Position numbers and translations under genes: made by a program | In this document: in pieces, positions 1 through 6,075 of the stretch | How the letters are laid out: each line of letters begins with the position of its first letter | Position numbering within the stretch: the first letter of the stretch is position 1 | The notes under the pieces: generated by a model | Databases searched by the model: none | What the model saw: only the letters and a program-made list of their open reading frames with translations | What the model was told of the DNA's origin: nothing | Assembly (NCBI GenBank): GCA_946480565.1 | Contig: CAMLKR010000140.1 | Location: 1-6,075 of the forward strand | DNA: 6,075 nucleotides | Source: an uncultured Arenimonas sp. | GTDB taxonomy: Bacteria; Pseudomonadota; Gammaproteobacteria; Xanthomonadales; Xanthomonadaceae | Direction of reading: 5' to 3'

Positions 1-62
1 TTTCTTCGGTCCCGACGCTGCGCTTTCCTTCGCTCGGCGCGGCCAACGCGCTCCCGCGCGGT

Positions 63-68
63 TAAACT
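63..68 (+). promoter_or_regulatory. Possible -10 box of the operon promoter (weak)
   Basis: TAAACT, within GGTTAAACTGG, is the only AT-rich hexamer in an otherwise very GC-rich leader and matches 4 of 6 positions of the sigma-70 -10 consensus TATAAT. Transcription would start near position 75, giving about 45 bases of leader before the small ORF at 122. No convincing -35 box lies 16-18 bases upstream: the bases around 39-45 are GCGGCC-like. The call rests on local composition and position only. Bases 1-60 hold nothing I can identify; a frame ending at the TAA at 63-65 could be the tail of an upstream gene, but 20 codons are too few to judge. Confidence 0.25.
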
Positions 69-121
69 GGCCCGCCGCACGAATGACCGCGCCGGGACAG
101 CATCGGATCGAAGAGAAGAAG

Positions 122-238
122 ATGAGCGACGACGCCTATGTCACCTCCCGTCAGGCCAGTGGGTTGAAGGCCTGGGCATGCCGTCCTGACAAGCGCCTGC
201 TGGCAGGAAGGATGGGCAGGACGGTCGACCGCCGATGA
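122..238 (+). CDS. Possible 38-aa leader peptide or small ORF overlapping iadA
   Basis: The ORF begins MSDDAYVTSRQ and ends in two arginines followed by TGA at 236-238. This stop overlaps the iadA start as ATGA (235-238), the classic arrangement for translational coupling. A purine-rich stretch, AAGAGAAGAAG (111-121), sits directly before the ATG and could act as a ribosome binding site. In contrast, iadA itself has only a distant GCAGGA. Seven of 38 codons are Arg (codons 10, 21, 25, 30, 33, 37, 38), two of them AGG. About 76% of codons end in G or C, lower than in the neighbouring genes, so the ORF may be a non-coding leader that is open by chance. The frame is open upstream to the window edge, and an ATG at 83 is an alternative start. 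I recognise no family. Seen: overlap, purine tract and Arg content. Inferred: a coupling or leader role. Confidence 0.35.
   Translation: MSDDAYVTSRQASGLKAWACRPDKRLLAGRMGRTVDRR
181..224 (+). promoter_or_regulatory. Nested inverted repeat before iadA, possible translation-controlling hairpin
   Basis: CCGTCCTG at 181-188 is perfectly complementary to CAGGACGG at 217-224. Inside it, CCTG at 196-199 pairs with CAGG at 204-207. Folded as RNA, the 3' arm of the outer stem would cover the only Shine-Dalgarno-like bases in front of iadA (CAGGA, 217-221, 13 bases before its ATG). A ribosome translating the small ORF at 122-238 would pass through and open this stem. It is not a typical intrinsic terminator because no U-tract follows. 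The pairing is directly visible. Regulation is inference, and in DNA this GC-rich an 8-base match can occur by chance. Confidence 0.3.
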
Positions 239-1410
239 CGACCACCCTGATCCGCAACGCGGAGGTGTACGCGCCCGAATCGCTGGGGCGCCGCGATCTG
301 CTGCTCGGCGGCGGCAAGGTGCTTTGGATCGGGACCGATGCACCCGATCTTCCCGCCGCCTTCGGCGCGCAGGTGCTGGACCTCGGTGGCCGTCGGCTGC
401 TGCCGGGGCTGATCGACGGCCACGTACACGTCACCGGCGGCGGCGGTGAGGCCGGCTTCGCCAGCCGGGTGCCTGCGCCGACGCTGTCGCGCTATACCCG
501 CAGCGGCGTGACCACGGTGGTCGGCCTGCTGGGCACCGACGATGTCGCCCGCGGCACGCGCGAACTGGTGGCCCACGTCAACGCACTGCGCGAGGAAGGC
601 CTGTCGGCCTGGGGATATGCCGGCGGCTACCATCTGCCGCCGGCCACCCTGACCGGCAGCGTGCGTGCGGACCTGGTATTCATCGACTGCCTGATCGGCG
701 TGGGCGAGCTGGCGATCAGCGATCACCGCTCCAGCCAGCCGACGCTGGACGAACTGCTGCGGATCGCGTCCGAAGCGCACGTGGCCGGGCTGATGACCGG
801 CAAGGCGGGCATCGTCCACCTGCACCTGGGCGACGGCTCGCGCGGCCTGGACCTGGTGCGGCGCGCGCTCGACCAGAGCGAACTGCCCCCGCGGGTGTTC
901 AACCCGACCCACGTCAATCGGCGCAAGGCACTGCTCGAGGAAGCCATCGCGCTGGCGCGGCGCGGCTGCAGCATCGACATCACCGCCTTCCCGGTGGACG
1001 AAGGCGAGGACGCGTGGAGCGCAGCCGATGCGCTGGTCCGCTACCTCGACAGCGGCGCACCGCGCGACCGGGTCACCGTCAGCTCCGACGCCGGCGGCTG
1101 CCTGCCCTGCTTCGATGCGCAGGGCCGCGTGTGCAGCATGGACGTCGGCCACTCCGGCGCGCTGGTCGACACGCTGCGCGAGCTGCTGGCCCGCGGCATC
1201 GCCCTGCAGGATGCGCTGCCGGCCTTCACGTCCAACGTCGCCGGGCTGCTGCGGCTGCCGGGCAAGGGCCGCATCGCGGTGGGTGCCGACGCGGACCTGG
1301 TGGCGCTGGACGCCAGCGGCGCGGTGACCGACGTGTTCGCCGGTGGCCGCCCGCACCTGCGCGATGGCGCGGTGCTGCGGCGTGGTACGTTCGAATCGCA
1401 AGACACCTGA
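235..1410 (+). CDS. iadA: Isoaspartyl dipeptidase (beta-aspartyl peptidase)
   Basis: IadA is a cytosolic binuclear metal amidohydrolase that splits beta-aspartyl dipeptides. Here the likely substrate is beta-Asp-Arg released from cyanophycin by the next gene, giving free Asp and Arg. The protein has 391 residues, essentially the length of the E. coli enzyme (390). Family landmarks seen: metal ligands H63 and H65 in DGHVHVTGGGGEAG, E72, Y132 in the GGYH segment, R165 in AISDHRS, H197 in HLHLGDG, H226 and R229 in PTHVNRR, and D285 in TVSSDAGG. It ends in the family-typical KGRIAVGADADLV and GTFES segments. The position that is a carbamylated lysine in E. coli IadA (K162) aligns here with E158 in GVGELAISDH, so a glutamate probably bridges the metals. 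The chosen ATG overlaps the stop of the upstream small ORF, and the alignment with E. coli starts at the very N-terminus. First large gene of the cph operon, 16 bases before cphB. Confidence 0.95.
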   Translation: MTTTLIRNAEVYAPESLGRRDLLLGGGKVLWIGTDAPDLPAAFGAQVLDLGGRRLLPGLIDGHVHVTGGGGEAGFASRVPAPTLSRYTRSGVTTVVGLLGTDDVARGTRELVAHVNALREEGLSAWGYAGGYHLPPATLTGSVRADLVFIDCLIGVGELAISDHRSSQPTLDELLRIASEAHVAGLMTGKAGIVHLHLGDGSRGLDLVRRALDQSELPPRVFNPTHVNRRKALLEEAIALARRGCSIDITAFPVDEGEDAWSAADALVRYLDSGAPRDRVTVSSDAGGCLPCFDAQGRVCSMDVGHSGALVDTLRELLARGIALQDALPAFTSNVAGLLRLPGKGRIAVGADADLVALDASGAVTDVFAGGRPHLRDGAVLRRGTFESQDT

Positions 1411-1426
1411 AGCACCGGAGCACTCG

Positions 1427-2266
1427 ATGCCAAGCAAGCCCGTCAACGGGGAACACCGCGGCTGGATCATCCCGATCGGCGGCGCAGAGGACAAGGACAC
1501 CAACCCGCGCATCCTGGCGCGTTTCGTCGAACTGAGCGGCGGCGCCGACGCCGACATCGTCGTCATCCCGACCGCGAGCAGGCTGAAGGATTCCGGCACC
1601 CGCTACGAGACGCTCTTCCAGGGCATGGGGGCGGCGCGGGTCGAGGTGCTGGACTTCGACACCCGCCGCGATTGCCAGGAGGAAGGCCGTCTGGCGCGGC
1701 TGGCGGAAGCCAGCGGCATCTTCTTCACCGGCGGCAACCAGCTGCGCCTGTCCACCATCCTCGGTGGCACCCAGGTGGCGCGCTGCATCCGCCTGCGCAA
1801 CGCCCAGGGGGTGACGGTGGCCGGCACCAGCGCCGGTGCCGGGTTCCTGAGCGAGCACATGATCGCCTTCGGTGCCGAGGGCTCGTCGCCGCGCGCCAGC
1901 AGCGTGCGCCTGGCGCCGGGGCTGGGCCTGACCAACCGCTTCGTGATCGACCAGCATTTCCGCCAGCGCGACCGTCTGGGCCGCCTGACCGCGGCGCTGG
2001 GCTACAACCCGTTCGCGATCGGCATCGGCCTGGACGAGGACACCGCCGCCTTCATCTCCCCCGACGATACGCTCGAGGTCGAAGGCAGCGGCGCGGTCAC
2101 CGTGGTCGACGCCCACGACATGCAGTTCTCCTCGATGGCCCAGGCCGGCGAGGACGATCCCGTCTGCCTGCTGGGGCTGGGCGTCCACATCCTGATCGCC
2201 GGCGCCACCTTCAACCTGCATACGCGGCGGGCTTCGGCCGGCCGACTCGCGACCCGCAAGACCTGA
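1427..2266 (+). CDS. cphB: Cyanophycinase, intracellular
   Basis: CphB is a serine exopeptidase of family S51 that trims cyanophycin from its end into beta-Asp-Arg dipeptides. The protein has 279 residues against 271 in Synechocystis CphB. The nucleophile elbow GTSAGA places Ser135. DQHFRQRDRLGRL (175-187) holds D175, Q176, H177, R181, R183 and R186, and GLDEDTA holds E204. As I recall the Synechocystis enzyme, its catalytic and substrate residues sit exactly three positions lower (S132, D172, Q173, H174, E201), so the whole active site appears conserved. TGGNQ at 101-105 is the expected oxyanion/substrate loop. There is no signal peptide, so it acts on intracellular granules, unlike secreted cyanophycinases of polymer scavengers. 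Start chosen at 1427 because GGAG (1417-1420) lies six bases ahead; the open frame continues to an ATG at 1343, but that would overlap iadA by 68 bases. Its dipeptide product feeds IadA, encoded just upstream. Confidence 0.96.
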   Translation: MPSKPVNGEHRGWIIPIGGAEDKDTNPRILARFVELSGGADADIVVIPTASRLKDSGTRYETLFQGMGAARVEVLDFDTRRDCQEEGRLARLAEASGIFFTGGNQLRLSTILGGTQVARCIRLRNAQGVTVAGTSAGAGFLSEHMIAFGAEGSSPRASSVRLAPGLGLTNRFVIDQHFRQRDRLGRLTAALGYNPFAIGIGLDEDTAAFISPDDTLEVEGSGAVTVVDAHDMQFSSMAQAGEDDPVCLLGLGVHILIAGATFNLHTRRASAGRLATRKT

Positions 2267-2287
2267 TCCGACAAGGGGACATCCTGC

Positions 2288-5086
2288 ATGCGCATTCTCG
2301 AACGCTCCGTCTACGTTGGCCCCTCGCAGCATGCGCACTTCCCGGTGATCCGGCTGCTGCTGGACCTGGGCGACCTGGAACAGTGGCCCACCGCGCGCCT
2401 GGGCCCCGGCTTCATCGACGGCCTGGTGGCCGCGGTGCCAAGCCTGGCCGAGCACGGCTGTTCCTACCGCGAGCCCGGCGGCTTCCTGCGCCGCATGCGC
2501 GAGGGCGAAGGCACCTGGCTGGGCCACGTGCTGGAACACGTCGCGATCGAACTCCAGAACATCGCCGGCGAGGACGTCACCTTCGGCAAGACCCGCAGCG
2601 TCGACGGCCGACCGGGCGTCTACACCGTGGTCTACGAATACGCCCAGCGTGAGGAAGGCATCGCCGCGGGCGAACTGGCGCTGCGCCTGCTGTGCTCGCT
2701 GCTGCCCGAAGGCATCCGCCCCGCCGGCAGCATGCCGGCGGACTGGGATTGGGAACCGGCGCGCGACGACTTCATCCGCTACGCCCAGCGGCGCGCACTG
2801 GGGCCATCCACCGCCTCGCTGGTGCGCGCAGCCGAGGAGCGCGGCATCCCCTGGTTGCGGCTGAACAACCAGTCGCTGGTGCAGTTCGGCCACGGCAAGT
2901 ACCAGCAGCGCATCCAGGCCACCATCACCGGCAAGACCCCCCATATCTCGGTCGAACTGGCCAGCGACAAGGAAGAGACCAACAAGATCCTCGGCTCGCT
3001 CGGCCTGCCGGTGCCACGCCAGCATCTGGTCACCAGCCAGACCGAAGCGATCAAGGCCGCGCAACGACTCGGCGGGCCGGTGGTGCTCAAGCCCTACAAC
3101 GGCAACCATGGCCGCGGCATCACCATCAACATCACCGGCGAAGACGAGATCCGCGCCGCATTCGACGCCGCCCGCGAGCATTCGCGCTCGGTGATCGTGG
3201 AGACCTTCCAGGAGGGCGCCGACCATCGCCTGCTGGTGGTCAATGGCGAACTGATCGCGGCGACCCGGCGCACGCCCGGCCACGTGGTCGGCGACGGCAG
3301 CAGGACCATCACCGAGCTCGTCGAGATCGTGAACCAGGACCCGCGCCGCGGCGTCGGCCACGAGAAGGTACTCACGCGCCTCGAACTCGATCGCGAAGCG
3401 AACCTGATGATGGAACGCGTCGGCTACACCGCCGACTCGGTACCGAAGGAAGGCGAGGTGGTGTTCCTGCGTTCCACCGCCAACCTGTCCACCGGCGGCA
3501 CGGCCACCGACGTCACCGATGTCATCCACCCCGACAACCGCGACATGGCGGTGCGCGCAGTACGCGCGATCGGCCTGGACGTGGGCGGCGTGGACTTCAT
3601 CAGTCCCAACATTGCCGAGAGCTACAAGAACATCGGCGGCGCGATCTGCGAGGTCAACGCCGCGCCCGGCTTCCGCATGCACGTCGCGCCCAGCGAAGGC
3701 ACGCCGCGCGACGCCGCCGGCCCGGTGATCGACATGCTGTTCCCGCCGGGCACGCCCTCGCGCGTACCGATCGCGGCGGTCACCGGCACCAACGGCAAGA
3801 CCACCACCGCGCGCATGCTCGCCCACATCACCAAGATGGCCGGCTACACGCCGGGCCTGACCACCACCGACGGCGTGTACATCGACGGCCAGCGCACGGT
3901 GGAAGGCGACATGACCGGCCCGGTGTCGGCGCGGATGGTGCTGTCCGATCCGCACATCGACCTGGCGGTTCTGGAGACTGCGCGTGGTGGCCTGCTGCGC
4001 GCCGGCATGGGCGTACCCGAAGTGGACGTGGGCGCGGTGCTCAACATCGCCGCCGACCACCTGGGCCTGAAGGGCATCGACACGCTGGAACAGCTGGCGG
4101 AGATCAAGCGCATCGTGGTCGAGGTGGCCAGGGACTGCGCGGTGCTCAACGCCGACGACGTCAACGTGCTGAAGATGTCGGGCTACACCGATGCCAAGAC
4201 CATCTGCTACGTGACGATGAACCCGTCGCATGCGCTGGTGCGCGAGCACATCCGGGCCGGTGGCCGCGCCTGCGCGCTGGAGGCCGGCGTCAACGGGCAC
4301 ATGATCACGCTGTACGACAAGGGCAGCCATATCCCGCTGATGTGGACGCACCTCGTCCCGGCCACGCTCGAAGGCCGTGCGCTGCACAACGTGCAGAACG
4401 CCATGTTCGCCGCGGCCATGGCGTTCTCGCTGGGCATCAAGCTCGACGCGATCCGCCAGGGCCTGCGCACCTTCGACACCACCTTCTTCCAGGCCCCGGG
4501 CCGGATGAACGTGTACGACGAGCATCCGTTCAAGGTGGTGATGGACTACGCGCACAACGCGCATGCGGTGGGAATGATGGCCGACCTGGCCCAGCGCCTG
4601 GACGTGGCCGGGCGTCGGATCGTGGTGGTGGCCGCCCCGGGCGACCGTCGCGACGAGGACATCCAGGACATCGCCCGCGCGGTGGCCGGTCGCTTCGACC
4701 ACTACGTGGTCAAGCGCGACGACAGCCTGCGCGGCCGCGATGGCGACGAGGTGCCGCGGATCATCGCCCGCGCGCTGCAGGCGGCGGGCGTGGCGGAGAC
4801 GGCGATCACTCAGATCCCCGACGAGCAGCAGGCCATCGACGCCGCGTTGCGCATGGGCAGGCCCGGCGACCTGCTGCTGGTGTTCGCCGATGCCCTGGCC
4901 CGCTCGTGGAAGCAGATCACCAAGTTCACGCCCGAAGGCGCCGAGCCGCGCAGCGCCCGTACGGTCGAATTGCCCTCGCTGGCGCCGGCGCCCAGCGCCG
5001 ACGAGGCGGCGGTGGCGGCGATGGAGGGCGTGATCCGCGAGGAGCGCGGACTGGTGTTCGCACGCCACGACGAGGACAGCGATTGA
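2288..5086 (+). CDS. cphA: Cyanophycin synthetase (CphA1 type)
   Basis: CphA makes cyanophycin by alternating two ATP-driven steps: Asp is added to the backbone C-terminus, then Arg is joined to the Asp side-chain carboxylate. At 932 residues it is somewhat longer than the usual 870-915. Domains in order: N domain about 1-160, with HVLEH at 80-84 and E88; ATP-grasp (G) domain about 161-487, with K268 in VLKPYNGNHGRG, the segment ANLSTGGTATDVTD (398-411), and metal-binding E455 and N457 in CEVNAAPGFRMH; Mur-ligase (M) domain about 488-880, with P-loop GTNGKTTT (500-507), ETARGGLLR (563-571), DHLG (590-593), HNVQNA (700-705), PGRMN, DYAHNAHA (753-760) and GDRRDED (785-791). Both ATP sites look intact, which argues for CphA1 rather than the one-site CphA2. 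An Ala/Pro/Glu-rich tail follows from about 881. A strong AAGGGGA (2273-2279) lies eight bases before the ATG. It follows cphB by 21 bases. Confidence 0.97.
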   Translation: MRILERSVYVGPSQHAHFPVIRLLLDLGDLEQWPTARLGPGFIDGLVAAVPSLAEHGCSYREPGGFLRRMREGEGTWLGHVLEHVAIELQNIAGEDVTFGKTRSVDGRPGVYTVVYEYAQREEGIAAGELALRLLCSLLPEGIRPAGSMPADWDWEPARDDFIRYAQRRALGPSTASLVRAAEERGIPWLRLNNQSLVQFGHGKYQQRIQATITGKTPHISVELASDKEETNKILGSLGLPVPRQHLVTSQTEAIKAAQRLGGPVVLKPYNGNHGRGITINITGEDEIRAAFDAAREHSRSVIVETFQEGADHRLLVVNGELIAATRRTPGHVVGDGSRTITELVEIVNQDPRRGVGHEKVLTRLELDREANLMMERVGYTADSVPKEGEVVFLRSTANLSTGGTATDVTDVIHPDNRDMAVRAVRAIGLDVGGVDFISPNIAESYKNIGGAICEVNAAPGFRMHVAPSEGTPRDAAGPVIDMLFPPGTPSRVPIAAVTGTNGKTTTARMLAHITKMAGYTPGLTTTDGVYIDGQRTVEGDMTGPVSARMVLSDPHIDLAVLETARGGLLRAGMGVPEVDVGAVLNIAADHLGLKGIDTLEQLAEIKRIVVEVARDCAVLNADDVNVLKMSGYTDAKTICYVTMNPSHALVREHIRAGGRACALEAGVNGHMITLYDKGSHIPLMWTHLVPATLEGRALHNVQNAMFAAAMAFSLGIKLDAIRQGLRTFDTTFFQAPGRMNVYDEHPFKVVMDYAHNAHAVGMMADLAQRLDVAGRRIVVVAAPGDRRDEDIQDIARAVAGRFDHYVVKRDDSLRGRDGDEVPRIIARALQAAGVAETAITQIPDEQQAIDAALRMGRPGDLLLVFADALARSWKQITKFTPEGAEPRSARTVELPSLAPAPSADEAAVAAMEGVIREERGLVFARHDEDSD

Positions 5087-5138
5087 GCGGTGGCGATCCG
5101 CAACCGCCCGACCGCGCTCTCCACCCACGACCTGCCGC

Positions 5139-6075
5139 ATGAGTGAATCCGTTCCCTTGCCGTTCGACGACCTGCGCCGGCTGACCGGGCCCAACCTGTA
5201 CTTCGCCGGACCCGGCGCTGTGCTGGAAACAAGGGTGGGTGCCCCGGTGCCAACCGCCCTGATCGAAGACTGGAAGCGGCGCATCGCCCGCGCGCGCGCC
5301 GCCCTGGGCTGGCCGGATGGCCCGGTGACGGTGCGGGAGCACGCCTGCGGTGCCAGCCTCGCCTTCGCCGCACCCGGCGACATGCTGTACACCGCCGCCG
5401 ACGTGAACGAATGGGCCTGGCTGTCCGCCCTGGCCGCGGCCGGGAGGGGCATCGGCGAACCCGCGCTGCAGCCGGGCCATCCCTCGTTCGTCGACGAAGA
5501 CGCGGACCTGCGCCTGCTGTGCGCCGTCGCTGCGGCCGAAGGCCTGCCGCGACTGCCCGCCCTGCAAGAAGCCGCACGTGCGCATGGCGTGCCGCTGCTG
5601 CTCGACGACGAGCACCTGTCCCTCGGCATGGGCAGCGGCAGCCGAACCTGGGACAACCCCGCCTTGCCGACGCCCGATGAAGTGCCGTGGCAGGACCTGC
5701 ACGCGATCCCCGTGGCCTTGGTCACCGGCTCCAACGGCAAGACCACCACCGTGCGCCTGCTCACCGCGATCGCCATCGCCCACGGCTGGCACACCGCCAA
5801 CAGCTGCACCGACGGCCTCTATCTCGACGGCGCCCTGATCGAGGGGGGCGACTACTCCGGCCCCGGCGGCGCGCGCAGCCTGCTGCGCGATCGCCGCACC
5901 CAGGCCGCGATCCTGGAAACTGCGCGCGGCGGTCTGCTGCGCCGCGGCCTGGCGATCGAACGCGCCGACGTGGCCGTGGTCACCAATGTCAGCCCCGACC
6001 ACTTCGGCGAATACGGCATCCACGACCTCGACGGCCTGGCCGACGTGAAGCTGACCGTGGCCCGCGCCATCGACG
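5139..6075 (+). CDS. CphA-like stand-alone Mur ligase, 3' end outside window
   Basis: The first 312 residues are visible and the frame is still open at the window edge. From about residue 191 it is a Mur-ligase domain: P-loop GSNGKTTT (197-204), TDGLYLDG (224-231), ETARGGLLRRG (260-270) and SPDHFG (285-290). Residues 191-304 align without gaps to CphA residues 494-607, with 54 of 114 identical by hand count. This places it with CphA rather than with peptidoglycan Mur enzymes. The N-terminal 190 residues contain LRRLTGPNLYF, resembling the start of CphA-type N domains, but neither an HxxEH motif nor an ATP-grasp domain. By homology it should activate a carboxylate with ATP and join it to an amine; in CphA the matching domain adds Arg to Asp side chains. 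Substrate unknown, since the C-terminal amino-acid-binding part is missing. The ATG follows cphA by 52 bases with no clear ribosome binding site; the conserved N-terminus supports this start. Confidence 0.88.
   Translation, partial: MSESVPLPFDDLRRLTGPNLYFAGPGAVLETRVGAPVPTALIEDWKRRIARARAALGWPDGPVTVREHACGASLAFAAPGDMLYTAADVNEWAWLSALAAAGRGIGEPALQPGHPSFVDEDADLRLLCAVAAAEGLPRLPALQEAARAHGVPLLLDDEHLSLGMGSGSRTWDNPALPTPDEVPWQDLHAIPVALVTGSNGKTTTVRLLTAIAIAHGWHTANSCTDGLYLDGALIEGGDYSGPGGARSLLRDRRTQAAILETARGGLLRRGLAIERADVAVVTNVSPDHFGEYGIHDLDGLADVKLTVARAID

Larger units (their letters stand above)
235..6075 (+). other. Probable cyanophycin operon iadA-cphB-cphA-Mur ligase
   Basis: Four genes in the same direction are separated by only 16, 21 and 52 bases, and no hairpin followed by a T-tract was seen between them, so one transcript is likely. 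The order puts the two degradative enzymes before the synthetase. All genes share the same strong G/C third-position bias, so nothing points to recent separate acquisition of one member. The operon probably continues past the window with the end of the fourth gene and perhaps more. Co-transcription is inferred from spacing only. Confidence 0.75.

Noticed and set aside
1343..1426. Longer cphB with an upstream ATG at 1343
   Set aside because: It would overlap the end of iadA by 68 bases and add 28 residues absent from the family. The ATG at 1427 has GGAG at proper distance and gives the expected constant offset to Synechocystis CphB residues.
151..1599. Minus-strand open frame of 482 codons opposite iadA
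   Set aside because: Same antisense effect; it lies over a gene whose metal-binding residues are all in place on the other strand, and shows no domain of its own.
1823..1840. Inverted repeat GGCACC-N6-GGTGCC in cphB
   Set aside because: It falls on codons of the conserved nucleophile segment AGTSAGAG, where repeated Gly, Ala and Thr codons ending in C create such symmetry.
4978..4998. GC-rich near-palindrome in the 3' part of cphA, considered as a terminator
   Set aside because: It encodes the Ala/Pro repeats of the C-terminal tail, lies about 90 bases before the stop, and has no T-tract after it.
2692..5142. Plus-strand 816-codon open frame inside cphA in another frame
   Set aside because: An Arg/Ala/Gly/His-rich translation with no motif, overlapping the true cphA frame that carries two ATP sites; a frame shadow.
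1226..5809. Minus-strand open frame of 1527 codons antisense to iadA, cphB, cphA and the fourth gene
   Set aside because: It runs across several genes with clear family motifs on the plus strand. Its translation is a low-complexity mix rich in His, Gln, Ala, Gly, Val and Arg with no recognisable domain. High G/C at third positions removes stops from the antisense frame, so this is a composition shadow.
1..6075. CRISPR arrays, tRNA or rRNA genes, insertion sequences, attachment sites
   Set aside because: No spaced direct repeats, tRNA-like cloverleaf, transposase-like protein or paired terminal repeats were noticed in a manual reading of the window.

Overview
The window is very GC-rich (roughly 70% by eye), uses almost only G or C in third codon positions, and carries four closely packed plus-strand genes. 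Gene content and base composition fit a high-GC gammaproteobacterium of the Xanthomonadaceae type (Lysobacter, Luteimonas or a relative). This placement is an inference from style and gene order; no taxonomic marker is present.

Layout: 1-234 is a leader region. It has one weak AT-rich promoter-like box, a possible 38-codon small ORF (122-238) that ends in an ATGA overlap with the next gene, and a nested inverted repeat in front of that gene. Then come iadA (235-1410, isoaspartyl dipeptidase), cphB (1427-2266, cyanophycinase), cphA (2288-5086, cyanophycin synthetase) and a fourth gene (5139 to the window end, incomplete). The fourth gene encodes a Mur-ligase-like paralog of the CphA C-terminal domain. 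Gaps between genes are 16, 21 and 52 bases, with no terminator-like structure seen, so the four are probably one operon.

The genes cover both arms of cyanophycin metabolism. CphA uses ATP to build the storage polymer multi-L-arginyl-poly-L-aspartate. CphB cuts it to beta-Asp-Arg dipeptides, and IadA splits these to free aspartate and arginine. The fourth gene is the least explained. Over 114 residues it aligns without gaps to the Mur-ligase domain of the neighbouring CphA (54 identities by hand count, about 47%). Its P-loop starts near residue 197 rather than 500, so there is no room for an ATP-grasp domain. It looks like a CphA relative that kept only the arginine-adding half, and its role is open.

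Other points worth a look are a glutamate in place of the carbamylated lysine of IadA, an HxxEH motif in the CphA N domain that may let it make its own primers, and the arginine-rich leader ORF with a hairpin that could couple or tune translation of iadA. Long open frames on the minus strand, including one of 1527 codons, are composition shadows of the plus-strand genes.
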